Source: Chara braunii
Taxonomy: Eukaryota; Streptophyta; Charophyceae; Charales; Characeae
NCBI GenBank assembly: GCA_003427395.1
Contig: BFEA01000074.1
Span: 3,120,497-3,147,259, forward strand
DNA: 26,763 nucleotides
Direction of reading: 5' to 3'
The translations under genes and the position numbers were made by a program. This document shows positions 1-10,400 of the stretch, piece after piece. The notes under the pieces are model-generated. The model saw only the letters and a list, made by a program, of their open reading frames with translations, did no database searches and was not told where the DNA came from. The stretch's first letter is position 1; the number at the start of each line of letters is the position of its first letter.

Positions 1-335
1 CCTCTGTGCCTGCCCCAATCCTTGTGCCCACCCCCGCCCCCAACCATCTCCGCCCTTGGCCCCACCTCTGGCCCCGTCCCCAGGGCCACCCGGGTCTCAC
101 CAGGGGTGCATGTGGCCCCGGGGGGGTTCCGAGGTGGGGTAAAATTGGGGGTTTGCAGGATAAGGCCACGTGGTGCAAACTCCCTCTGCGCACCACCCAC
201 AATTTTTTTCTTTTTTTTTCTTTTTGATTTTTTTAATTTTTTTTACGGGGGTGGGCCCGATCCGGGGTTGGGGGTGCCAACCCCCGGACCCCCTCTAGGG
301 TTTTGGGGTCGGGGCTTGACAACCCTGGGAAACAC
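1..335. other. GC-rich, homopolymer-rich non-coding block
   Basis: C- and G-tract sequence (1-150 and 246-300) flanks a T-rich tract near 200-245. A 7-bp inverted repeat, GTGGTGC/GCACCAC, lies around 174-200. Read on the minus strand, the block begins with TGTCAAGCCCC near 320, which could be an LTR edge, but no second copy is visible in the window. The open frames here are low-complexity Pro/Gly/Phe translations and I do not regard them as genes. Confidence 0.4.
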
Positions 336-1018
336 GCAAATGCAAAGTTGGTGTTTGGTCCTCTACCTACTATTAGCTAAAACCAACGAAGCCTTAGTTA
401 GAGTGGTAAAATACTACATAGGGCAAATCACATATCATATTGGGGACAAAAGACTAAACGACACTCTAAAGCAATGCAGCCTATGACAACTAAAAGAAGC
501 GCTACAACCTCAAGGTGATACTAGCGAGATTCGGTCGAATGATTTTCTTACTGCAAGTCGGAGCACCCGTAGTACTCCCATCGCGTCAGTCTCCATGTAC
601 CAACTTTCTAATTCTCTTAAATTAACGCAGATCTAAATTTTCCCTTCTCTTACTAATTCAGCTTCCTTCGTTCCTCTTTTCTATGTTGAACGCCACTGAG
701 TCAAATCTTTCCCATCTACCTTCGTATCTCACCTCTCCACCCGGTCCATCGTCTCGTATAGTCAAACTATACCACAGTCCAATTTGTGTCATCGCTACTT
801 CTCTTGCAATTTGTCTTGCTCACGCAAAGAATGGTTGTAACCCTCCTTGCCTTATAGTATGGGGCTTACTAGTTGTATACCCCTAACAATGATATGAATA
901 TGCACGGCTTCTGGTTCAAGCTCCACCTCTACTTCCCACTGATCGAGACCTGACATCGATTACAATGACCGTCTTCCTGATTCCTAAGTTCTTTTTGCTT
1001 CCCTTGAGCTTAACCCAA
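336..1018. other. No gene recognised; possible tail of the minus-strand element
   Basis: No open frame here looks like a known protein. Minus-strand translation gives short pieces broken by many stops, with the same basic/acidic flavour as the decayed coding region further right. This could be the 3' end of that element. I see no RNA gene. Confidence 0.3.
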
Positions 1019-1110
1019 CCCGCACCTATGAAATTAGCTCGGACCTTTGGATTTCAACCCGCACCTATGAAATTCAGCCCGAACCTATGAAATTATGTCC
1101 GGACCTATCG
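1019..1110. repeat. Short tandem repeat, about 20-bp unit, 4-5 copies
   Basis: The motif ACCTATGAAATT recurs at about 1024, 1063 and 1083, with degenerate units near 1041 and 1102. The spacing is 18-21 bp, each unit starting with CCCG or CCGG. The first three full units are nearly identical, which points to local slippage amplification. Confidence 0.7.
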
Positions 1111-1119
1111 TCATAATCT

Positions 1120-2820
1120 AGTCTGATCGATTTTTATTTCTTGTATCCCTTTTACGCCTGTTAGTCAGACTTCTTGCAACGATTTATAACTCTAAATGTC
1201 CTAGCAAGATCTACAATCGTCTCCCAACCATTGCGTTTCAGTCCTTTTTTAGGAGCAACTGGTTTAGGCAGATTGTCGAAGATAACAATATCGTCACCTG
1301 AGATAATATGCTTACTAATTTCTATAATTTCTTTCTCTCCTCCTTAAGTTTCCACGCCGCTATTCTCCAACACTTCGAATATTGACAGAGTTCTTCCCTT
1401 TCTCTTGGGAGATATATACCAATATGATATATGTTAAAATCAAGGAAGTACATTGTCATAACATAAAATCAGTTCCTCTCCCAACCACTATTCGCTATCT
1501 GGTATCTGACAACTTCGTTTGGGAATATCTCCTTTCTACCGATTTCGCTCAGACGTCGGACAACCTTCTCAACTTCTTGCTCACAAGGCCCATTCCATTT
1601 GGCAAATTTTCACCTCCTTCGTGCTAATTCCTCCTCGATATCTGCCTACATAGGCTCATCATTTCCCATCTTCTATCCAACTTCCTCAGACGTAGTAGCT
1701 AACATTCCTCCGCTGTCAGTTCCAAAGCCGCTAACATTCTTTCAGTGGACGCCTTAAAACAAGGAAAAATGCTTAAAACTCGTTATTATCTCTCAAGCCT
1801 TTTACCTCTTCCAAAATTTTTATTATCTCTCTGCGATATCGTATGTGGGCCTCTAACGTCCTAAAAATTGCTCCATCCACCATAACCTTTGATAGCTCCC
1901 CCGATTCTCTAGCTTGTTCCTTCAGGATTTTCTCTGTCTCACTTAAGGTTTCCTGTCACGAGTGAATCACAGCCCCACCCTCAAACACAGTTGTAGTCGA
2001 CTCAAATCTAACTAGACGTCCATCCTCAATTCCTACCTAGAGTGCCGCCTCTCTTACATCCCTCAGCGCTATCTTGTAACACTCTGCCTCTTCCGTTAAC
2101 TCTAATCTCACTAAATATTGCATCTGAATCAACACATACATCACTACTCCTTCCAACTTTTTCACTACGTCCAGGGGATATTTATTGTTGTCAAATTCAC
2201 AACTGCCAATTGCATCCTATCATGGCGTTGTCTCTTCACTGCCCCTTTCTTTCTCTTGTTCGGTTAACTCGGTTGATCCTTCTCGTCCTGGTTCTTGATC
2301 CCTTTGCTTCACTCTTTCGAGACACTCAAGCCTCCACCTCTTTGTGAATTCCCTGTCTTCCGTGAAAATTCTCTCCAATTCCTTGACCTTCCTCTATCTG
2401 AAGCAACCTATCCTCGTCTGTGCAAGTCACCGTGCTTGAATACTTTGAGCCAACTCTTTGACCTTCTTTAACACTAGCTTTATAATCTGCTCCTTTTCTC
2501 TTCTCACTCGTTCATCTTCCATCCTATCCGCACACCTTTTCTTAGCTTCACCGTTCTACTCACATCCTCGCCATTGCCTCCGCTAGCATCTCGTCGTGAA
2601 AAAAATTTGCTCACATAAACCCTTTGCTCCATACCATTGCCTCGTAAGATATTTGTCTCTGGAGCATGACTGTGTCAACCACCTCAGGCCTCTGCTCCTC
2701 TATGATCGTTCTGGCTAGCTCTATGCACTCTGCTTCAGTAAGGTCAGCCTTAGTCCTAACCCTAAGTAAGACCGGTGTACAATCCTGGCATGTGGTATGC
2801 GACCCGACATTCCTATCAGT
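1120..2820 (-). pseudogene. Decayed Glu/Lys/Arg-rich coding region (coiled-coil-like)
   Basis: Read leftwards on the minus strand, this stretch gives runs of strongly charged, heptad-like protein interrupted by stops and frame changes. An example is RYRREIIKILEEVKGL, encoded near 1800-1855. Other pieces are rich in E, K, R and L around 2050-2790. The composition continues from the decayed coding region at 2823-6162, so I read it as the C-terminal part of the same dead polypeptide. No zinc knuckle, protease or RT motif was seen. Long charged coiled coils are common in Gag-like and structural proteins, but composition alone cannot identify it. The plus-strand frames over this region are C/T-rich shadows. 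Confidence 0.35.
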
Positions 2821-2822
2821 AT

Positions 2823-4505
2823 CTAGTCGTCACTCCTCTTGAATAACTTATGTAATCCTTCGAGTCCTGAAAACCTATCGGATTCCTCTTTAAACAGGTG
2901 ACCAAGGGAGTCAAGCCCCATATCCTCCATCTCTATTTGTCTCCGACAGTAGTCTACTAAGTTACTAGGTGTGACGGAATCGTACCAACAAGTGACGTCA
3001 ACGATATCCTCGACTATGTCCTCCCCAAACGATCCCCACCGCACGGACAATGCAAAGTAAGCGTCTCTAAATCCTGACTCAAGTCCTCTTCTGAGCGCCC
3101 TGAAGGTCCACTTAGTGGCTCTCGACAAGCGTTCTACTCCATAAAATGTGTCTACCATGAAATCACGTAGGGTCCACATCCTATTTTCCGTCGGATAAAG
3201 TGTCTCAACAGGAGGCCCTATTACCACCGTCGAAGTCGAACGTCCACTCACCTCTTGAGACTGCCTATGTTCTAATATGGCTCGTGCTAAAGACTCCAAT
3301 TGCCACAGTCTCCTGCTGACCCCTACCGGCGATAGCCCAATCTCACAATCGAAAGTATCTCCCAGTATAAGGTGACCTATAAGCTCTGTCTGATGAAATC
3401 CCTACGCGTCCCGACTCTCTACATACGTAATCCAGAAGTATATAGGAGGAGCTACCCAGATTCCGCAGTGCCTCAATGGTCTCCTTCCATCCTGCTCCAA
3501 GTGTATAGGAACAGGTATATCATATTAAAGTGTTTTAACAGGAGACCCTATCACCACCGTCGAAGTCGAACACGCACTCACCTCTTGAGACCGCCTGTGA
3601 TCTAATATGGCTCGCGCTAAGGACTCCAATTGCCACAATCTCCTGCTGGCCCCTACCAGCTATGGCATAAGCTCACAATTGAAAGTATCTTCCAGTATGA
3701 GGTAACCTATAAGCTCTATCTGATGAAATCCCTACGCGTCTCGACTCTCTACATACGTAATCCGGACGTATATATTAGGAGCTACCCAGATTCCGCAGTG
3801 CCTCAATGGTCTCCTGCCATCCTGCTCCAACCATATAGGAACAGGTATATCATATCCCAACACTGTCTCGCTAGGACATAGTAGCGGTTTAGCTTTGTAC
3901 GATCCGGACTCTGTGGTCAAAAGATAAGCCTACCACACGTTGGACTCATCCCGCATCTCTGGTCCATACGCACGTCAGGTCCGAAAATTTACACCAGATC
4001 TGGGCCATTGGACATTGTCTGCCTTTGTCATATCGATATCCCCACTCTCCACTACCTCGCGACCCTAAGGGATGTGCTCTTGCCGCTCAGCCTGGCGAAG
4101 ATGGCCCCAACCGTCCTGGTCCGGCTCGACCTGTGCTATGTGCTCAACCTTATCTCTGTCCTGGTCCACACCATACTCACCGAGGTCCACATCGCCCCAG
4201 CCCTGGTCCGGCTCACCCCACTGTTGTATCTCCTCTGGATCTCCCCACTCTCTATCCTCAGCATACCAACCCAAGTCCTCCCTATCAAGATAAATCCGGT
4301 GATAATGCTCCTCTGCCTCCCAAGTCGAGATGAGAGGAGCAGACTCCCTAAGACGGGTCTCACTCAAAAGATGGCATACACCTTCCAAATAACCGGGCAG
4401 CCTATAAAGCTCTCTCTCTAGCGCTAGACAAAACTCTGAGGGCTGATCCGGGTGGCTCGATCCACAAAATTGAGATGGTGCCAATGCTCGGATTAACTCT
4501 ATCAA
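2823..4505 (-). pseudogene. Decayed unknown protein of a minus-strand LTR element, middle part
   Basis: The open segments 4505-4065, 3920-3732 and 3299-2823 lie in one reading frame and are separated mainly by in-frame stops. This suggests one ancestral frame of more than 550 codons broken by point mutations. The right part is very rich in D, E and W (for example WGDPEEIQQWGEPDQGWGD). The left part is a mixed charged domain beginning MESLARAILEHRQSQ and ending with a Phe/Asp/Glu-rich tail. A 330-bp in-frame tandem duplication sits inside it. I recognise no domain family. Its place downstream of an LTR edge and primer-binding site suggests a Gag-like or element-specific protein, which is inference. 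It is clearly not expressed intact. Confidence 0.45.
3191..3860. repeat. 330-bp tandem duplication inside the decayed gene
   Basis: Two adjacent copies, about 3191-3525 and 3521-3860, align at an exact offset of 330 bp (for example AACAGGAG at 3207 and 3537, and ACAGGTATATCATAT at 3511 and 3841). Divergence is about 10% by eye. The period is 110 codons, so the duplication keeps the minus-strand frame. Both copies carry a TAG at the same relative position (3402-3404 and 3732-3734, minus strand), so the stop probably existed before the duplication. Confidence 0.85.
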
Positions 4506-6162
4506 CTAGAGCCCCCTCTTCCAGTGAGAGGCCCCACAGTGAACTGGGCTTATGCTACCCACTGACGATCCGCTGGACCCCTAGCCAGATCGTCTAGCTC
4601 TAGTGTGGCGAAGTATGTCTCGACAATGTGCCCTAAGCTCCAAAGCTCCTCAACCACAAAAACCGGAAGTGTCAGCCGCAGCGGACTCTCAGGGAATGGA
4701 ATGGACCCGTCGATCCCGAAACGTGTCTAAAACAACTTAATTGGGTCCTCTAATCTCCAAGTCTCCCCACATATGGCCTTAGCCTGATCTGGCAGAACAG
4801 CTTTCGCCGCGTCCTCACCTCGTTAGTAATCGTGTACCAGTCCCTCAAAGTAGACTGCGATCCTAATCGAGTGCGCGAAATAAATATATCCGATCACCTC
4901 CACTCGCGTAGTTCCACACATACGCCACCGCTGGTCGTCTCTCTCGAAAGTCCGCTCCACGTAAGTCCACAACCAGACTCCTGGTGCCAACAAAATCGAT
5001 CTCCACGTGCTCTGGAGTCCCGACCGGTCGACACTCTTAGCGGATAGATCGAACTCCACTCTATCGGCTGCAACAAACTAAGGTGGTCTAGGCCATCGGA
5101 GATCCTCGACTGAAAGTTCGACCCACGCGGCAGGCTCCACCATCCAACCACCTCTCTCTCTATCGAGTACCGCTATGGTGCCTCGTCAAATCAGTCTCTC
5201 TATGCGTCGATACAAACTTCAAAGCTCTCCCGAAGGTCTACCCCTATCCGCGACCAATGAATAATGTTCGCCGATTCCAGACTCTCGTCGTCCTCACGGA
5301 AAAGATCCACCAAGTATAAGTCCGGCTCCACGAGCACCCATTGACTGGCCGCATCCTCGACCCACTGATCCAAGTCCTCCTCCACCCACTCCGCATCAGA
5401 CTTCTCTCGTCCTGACTCCAGATCTGCGTAATACCGCTCTAACTCTGCAATCCGGATGAGTCCAGAGTCTGACCAGTACGACTCGACACTAAAGAGGGTA
5501 GCCACTCCTCCTGAGAAGTTTATCCCCCTTCAGAGAGCTCTCACGAACATGTCGTAGGGGAATGATTTTGTCTCGTATGAGGGGGAAGTCTAGTACGAAC
5601 GTACAAACTCCACGAGTCCTACAGGGTTCTCGCAACGCCAAAGCTCGCTCGAGATTAAGGCGACATAAATCAGCCTTCTCTCCTGGCTACTCCTCACAGG
5701 CCTGGTCAGCTGCTCCACCGCTTGATAGCTCTCGACTATGCGACCTAGTCCTCCAAAAAGTTGGTTTATAACAAATATGGGCACAAGTGCTCATAGGTCT
5801 GAGTTCCCCCATGGAAACGGGAAGAACCCGCCAACAGCGATATGCAAGCGGCCCGTTACAAGGCTCGGGCGAGTACCACCTAAGATTGCGCGGTACTTTA
5901 GGAAGTTCTCCTCCTCAGTCCTGACCATAGTCTCCACCTCGGCCCCCAAAATCTCCTTAGCTCTTCGTAGGGGGTATGAGTCTCTCTGAGCCAGGTATCC
6001 CAGAACTATAGGGCACTCCGCCTCTCTGCTAATATAGACGTAGGCCTTGATCTGGATCCGCACGGAATCCGACACCGCTCGCCCATGTCGATCACATCCA
6101 TACCCCTCTATCGATGAGCATGGATCGAGGGCTACTATAGCTTCACCTGTCTCCATCGCCAA
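4506..6162 (-). pseudogene. Decayed unknown protein, N-terminal part with duplicated modules
   Basis: The minus-strand frame opening at 6162 runs to 5200 in a single frame, interrupted only by stops at 5791-5793, 5590-5592 and 5530-5532. It then changes frame; the better coding-like continuation is 5059-4823, followed by sequence to 4506. Two diverged modules are visible. VPIFVINQLFGGLGRIVESY (about 5784-5725) matches LPVFVVEELWSLGHIVETY (4669-4613), and each is preceded by a Y-x-Y strand-like segment and an 'IPFP/FPFP' motif and followed by an acidic, Trp-containing tract. The module offset is about 1,115 bp. I do not recognise the family. The preceding 1.6-kb leader and primer-binding site suggest the first coding region of an LTR element. 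The plus-strand frames here are shadows. Confidence 0.5.
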
Positions 6163-7103
6163 GGCCTATCAAAGTAACCTCAATTGTCCCATCGTCATAG
6201 AGTTGAGGTGGGTATAACCCTGTGGTCCAGTAAACCTCATATTCCTCAGGAACGTGTGGTGACTCTGGGTGACTCATACGCGCTATAAGGTTCGCACAAT
6301 CAGGAATGATAAGACCTCACAGTATAGGGCACAATATAGGGAAGTCACTTATAGTCTGTATGTTGTATGAATCGACCTAAATTCCAAAAAAATTCAACAA
6401 CATTTTCCCACCCCACATGGGGCCGAGATGGCCTAAAGCCCTAGAACCTGTCCCCTACAGCCTATCTCCCCGAAGGGAGGGTACCCAAACTCATTGGAGC
6501 GCATCCAATAAAATGACCGCCCACATGCTTGGGCCTCTGGCGAGAGTCTCCCTGGTCACAGGGCACTCCTTCTGAACTACACACCCGGTACTCCGGAACG
6601 TGATTCTCTGGGTGGTCTAGTTAAGGAGTCGATCTTCTATCGCAGGCTGACCTAACCCTTGTGATTCGGAGTCGGGCCGAAGCCACACTAACTATGCTCG
6701 ACCGGGTGTCCTAAAACAAGCGTCCGCCTAAAGGTTACCTCCCTCGGGTTGCTGGTCGTAGAGAAGACCTACGTGACCAGAAGCCTCGTTCTTGGTCCAA
6801 ACCCCCCCTCGAATGTCTACCGATATATATGGAGATTTTTAATATATTTTTAAAATTTAAAATAGTTTTTAATTGATTATTAATATTTAACCCCAAATAA
6901 TATACAATATTTAAAATTTTTAAAATTTTTAAAACCCATTTTTTAATAACCCAAATAATTTTCCAAAATTTTAAATTAAAAATAATTAATCAAATAAATA
7001 CAAAGTGAAGACGCATGAAATTTCTTTTCCTTTTTAAAAATTATATTCGAAAATCTTTCCGATGGGTATCTGAAAAGAAAGATAGAGAATCAACCAAGAA
7101 CAA
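6163..7103 (-). other. Leader of the minus-strand element, with an AT-rich core
   Basis: No coding potential is visible. 6829-7010 is extremely AT-rich (repeated AAATTTTTAAAA-type runs). By position it lies between the primer-binding site (7760-7776) and the start of the decayed coding region (6162), so it is read as untranslated leader of the minus-strand element. Confidence 0.45.
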
Positions 7104-7562
7104 TTTCAGCAATACTTCTCCCACCCTGGTAAGGGTCGGAATAGTTAGTGTCAAACCTCTCCTTGGTCAAAAGAAATTTACAAAATTTTACTAGCTTTCC
7201 CCCACCCCACTAAGGGTCAGGGAACAAAATAACCGTATGTAACAGAAATTAGGATTAATTTTTTAAACTTTCAGCAGAGTTTCCCCACCTCACTAGGGGT
7301 CACGGTTGGGAAGTTTAATAATCGAACGTAACAATAATCAGAAACAACTTCGCAAAATTTTGACAGAGTTTCCCCACCCAATAAGGGGTTGGGAAAATAA
7401 AAAACAGAACGTAACAATATTCTGAATAAATCATGTAAAATTTCAGCAGAGTTTCCCCACCCCGCTAGGGGTTGGGAAATTAAAAGCAGAACATAACAAA
7501 ATTTAGAATTAATCCTGAAAACTTTCAGCAGAGTTTCCCCACCTCATTATGGGTTGGAAAAA
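7104..7562. repeat. Six ~84-bp tandem repeats, each with a hairpin
   Basis: A core of the form GTTTCCCCACCCC-x4-GGGGTTGGGAAA occurs with starts near 7115, 7194, 7279, 7368, 7451 and 7532, at spacings of 79, 85, 89, 83 and 81 bp. In the best copy (7441-7480) the minus strand can pair 11 of 12 positions around a TAGC loop. The flanks share CAGCAGA and an AGAACGTAACAA-type motif. Outer copies (7115 and 7194) are more diverged than the inner ones. The array lies in the presumed 5' leader RNA of the minus-strand element. Confidence 0.8.
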
Positions 7563-7759
7563 TTAGTTACAGAATTATACCAGAAAAAGAAAGAGAATTA
7601 TTTTCACAAGTAATTAATCGGAAGCATTAAACAGATCAGATTACTTTGCCTCAAATGTATCAAAAATAAAAATTAAAATTTTCACATCATATCCTAACCA
7701 AACATCGTTTCAGTATAACCCCCTTTCAAACAGCGAAGGCCTTGGGGTTGTTGTCCCAT

Positions 7760-7776
7760 CCCCAGCAATGATGCCA
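7760..7776 (-). promoter_or_regulatory. Primer-binding site resembling a tRNA-Asp complement
   Basis: On the minus strand the sequence is TGGCATCATTGCTGGGG, three bases (ATT) after an LTR-like end in ...CCGGACA. It differs from the complement of the plant-type tRNA-Asp 3' end (TGGCGCCGTTGCCGGGG, recalled, used by Athila/Tat-type Gypsy elements) at four positions. All four are transitions and most are at CpG. LTR end in CA, a short spacer and then TGG is the classic arrangement. The tRNA assignment is inference, because fungal tRNA-Asp ends usually differ. Confidence 0.6.
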
Positions 7777-7779
7777 AAT

Positions 7780-8300
7780 TGTCCGGAAACCCAGGGATGG
7801 GAAACCCTACTGTTCGCTGAACCTAGGGGCTACTGCGCCTGTCACCCTCCGCGCCTGCTGCTGAGGTCCTCAACGACCAGTAGGGTATCTAATCTGCGTC
7901 ACTTGTCACACCCCTGCTCAAGATTTGAGTTCAAAACCCTTCCTTCTCACACCGAGATACGATGAAAATACAAACAAAATAAGAATAAAACGGTTCTGAT
8001 CACAGTTCAAGGACCCACACTTAAAACAACTTTCAAGGTTTATCTCGAGAAACTTCTGACACTCGAGAGGATACCCGAGTTCAACTAGGAGTATAAAGAT
8101 TCAGAAACTGATTCAGACCTATCTCAAAAGTAACATAGTACCCCAACATACATGGACAACGTTGAGTTACGTAAGTTTACAGTTTTTGATGTAATCGAAA
8201 ACTTTCACTCTTTGTCAAAAGTATGTCTACCGCTGGCGAATAGGATCTATATATATGTCTTCCGAAAGACTTCAGAGTTCCTCTCTTTTCTTCCCGAAAC
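7780..8300 (-). mobile_element. LTR (inner edge) of a minus-strand LTR retrotransposon
   Basis: In plus orientation the sequence begins TGTCCGG at 7780, immediately after the spacer that follows the reversed primer-binding site, so on the minus strand the LTR ends ...CCGGACA. The outer boundary is not defined, because the partner LTR is not visible in the window; the end given is a guess. CTATATATATG near 8250 would be a TATA-like site on the minus strand at a plausible promoter distance. A second TG start, TGTCACACCCC near 7905, could be a nested insertion edge. Confidence 0.45.
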
Positions 8301-9316
8301 TTGTTCAATAGAACAGGCGTACAATACTACTTAATCCCACCCTTTCCCAGACAACCCTGGTCAGAGATTGCCCCCATGCAATTCAATTCTCACTAAACGA
8401 CCGTGGCCTGCCCCACCTACCTCGTAGGATGATCGTGGTTTCAAACTTCCTGAAATGTTGACTCCAAAAAGGAGGCTACAAACCAGAGATAAGTAGTTAC
8501 CTTTTGAAGATGTTGAAGGAGATATCCCGTGATTTCTTGTACCATGAGCAGTAATGAACCTCTGTGTACTCGTGTTAGTTGAGAATCTCCGAACTGTGCC
8601 AGAAATGGACCAACAGCGGGACTAGCAGTTAGAGCGATATGAATCTTGTCGTAAAAAAAACTAAGTCTGATAGGATATTTTCTGTTGTTCTCCGAGTCAA
8701 CTCATGTATCACACTCGTTCCCAGGAGAAAAAACGCAAGTTCCAAGCCAAGCTCCCCTCTTGTTGGTTGCCACTCTGATTCTCACTTCCTTCTTTACCTC
8801 TCGTCCTTCTCTCGCCCTCACTCTTCTACACCCCCTTCCTTGTCAACTCCATATTTCGTCTACACGTTGTCAAACCCATGCTCAACCCCCCTCTGGCTCG
8901 CTGTCCACAATCTTGTTATATTGAATTCAGTATTGGAAAGATTGTTATGCTATTAGAAATAACTATAATTTAAATAAAGATACAATATGATAATATTAGT
9001 ATTTTTAATAAAATATTTATATTAAATATTCAAATTTCATTTACTGTATTTTTTTATTTTATCGGAAATTTATCCTATGTCATGCTATTTCCCCCAAATA
9101 AAAAATTATGAGTAAGATATAATATTTGCTACGTCGGATATCTATTGTAGATTGAATGCACCGATTTTCATTGCTTAAACACATTAACGCACGTGTAACC
9201 GGATACATATCTCATCAAGATCATATATGGTCTGGAGTGAGGTAGTGAATTGCTCGAGGAATCTGGTCTGTATTTGACTTAGCGAAAGCTCAACAAGCAA
9301 TCGTCTCTCTTTTCTC
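8301..9316. other. Non-coding; AT-rich stretch near 8950-9130
   Basis: I see no gene. The plus frames at 8639-8956 are Ser/Pro/Leu-rich low-complexity translations of C/T-rich sequence. 8950-9130 is dominated by A and T. The right end (9240-9316) grades into degenerate copies of the 62-bp repeat that follows. Confidence 0.4.
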
Positions 9317-10400
9317 GTATCTGATTAGCTCGCACCCGACCCGATGATTGCTCGTCGACTGCTTAGTTCACCCCGTTCGTACTTGTTCTGGTGGTATCTC
9401 AATTAGCAATCACCTGTTTGATGCAAGCACGAAAGCTGCTCAATGTAATTGGTTCGCACTTGACCTGACGATTGCTTGTCAACTGCTCGTCTTGCCTCAC
9501 TTGTATCTAATTGGCTCGCGCCTGACCTGGCGACTGCTCGTCAACCTTTCGTCTCCCCTCATTTGTATCTGATTGACTCGTGCTTGATCTTGCTACTGGT
9601 TGTCAAATGCTCATCTCGCCTCACTTCAACAAAAAAATTCCCACGAGAAATGAAAGTTGAAAAAACATTCCATACAAAAAAATTATTCGTATTTATAAAT
9701 TATCATTCCAAATGTTCGTCCAATTCTAAAATTTACAGTATTATTTGATAAAATCCCGTCTAAATATGAGTTTTTCCTTCCAACTAAATTTATTGTTCAA
9801 GATGGAATGAAAGTCTGGACGACTTTATGAAATGTTTTAATTAAATTTTTATTTTATTACAACAAATATCTTCTAATTTAAATTGGATTAACATATTTAT
9901 GACTGGAAATCCTTACTTAGAATGACAGTCCAATTAAATATTTCACGAACTCATCCCGACTTTCATTCCATCTCTAGCATGCAGTTCAAATAAGAAGGGA
10001 TACCCCATTCTTGGAAGATAAGTTTTCAAGTAAGAGGAAAAAAATTAAAATTGGAATACCATTTTTTAAGATGGAATGAAAATTTGAAATTTAGAATGTA
10101 ATTTTACTATAAAATGATTATTTAATTCAGGGAATTTTTTCTGTTGTTGTATCGGATTGACTCGCGCCTAACCTGGTGACTGGTTGTCAACCGCTTGTCT
10201 CCCCTCACTTGTCAACCGCTCGTCTCGCCTCACTTGTATCTAATTGATTCGCGCCTGACCTGGCGACTGGTCATCAACTTCTCGTCTCTCCTCACTTGTA
10301 TCTGATTGACTCGCGCCTGACCTGGCGACTGATCGTCAACCGCCCGTCTCGCCTCACTTGTATCTGATTGGCTCATGCCTGATCTGGTAATGCCTGATCA
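9317..10400. repeat. 62-bp minisatellite array, about 9 units, interrupted
   Basis: Units begin GTATCTGATTGACTCGCGCC and end CTCGCCTCACTT. Starts are at 9317, 9379, about 9445, 9503 and 9565, then (after an insertion) 10149, 10236, 10298 and 10360. The exact 62-bp step holds for most neighbours. The 87-bp step at 10149-10236 contains a 25-bp partial duplication of GTCAACCGCTCGTCT...CACTT. The left units are the most degenerate and the right-central units the most alike. Confidence 0.85.
9627..10146. mobile_element. MITE-like non-autonomous DNA transposon, 520 bp
   Basis: The element is AT-rich and bounded by terminal inverted repeats: CAACAAAAAAATTCCC at 9627-9642 and, reversed, CAACAGAAAAAATTCCC at 10130-10146. 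It sits exactly where the next 62-bp unit should start (CTCACTT|GTATC), so neighbouring units supply the empty site. The duplicated flank is TT at 9625-9626 and 10147-10148, short enough to be chance. A perfect 16-bp inverted pair, AGATGGAATGAAAGTC at 9800-9815 and its complement at 9958-9973, lies inside, with a third direct copy near 10069. There is no coding capacity. The superfamily is not assigned. Confidence 0.8.

Noticed and set aside
6-486. Plus-strand frames of 73 and 154 codons
   Set aside because: Low-complexity Pro/Gly translation followed by poly-Phe from a T tract.
4008-4421. Plus-strand frame of 137 codons
   Set aside because: Shadow of the D/E/W-rich minus-strand decayed gene, which has consistent frame continuity over 1.7 kb.
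7104-7562. CRISPR array
   Set aside because: Repeats are regularly spaced, but the intervening sequences are themselves related AT-rich repeat parts, not unique spacers, and the context is eukaryotic retroelement DNA.
7905-7925. TGTCACACCCC as the start of a nested LTR
   Set aside because: Only a short resemblance to common LTR starts; no second copy, PBS or polypurine tract is nearby.
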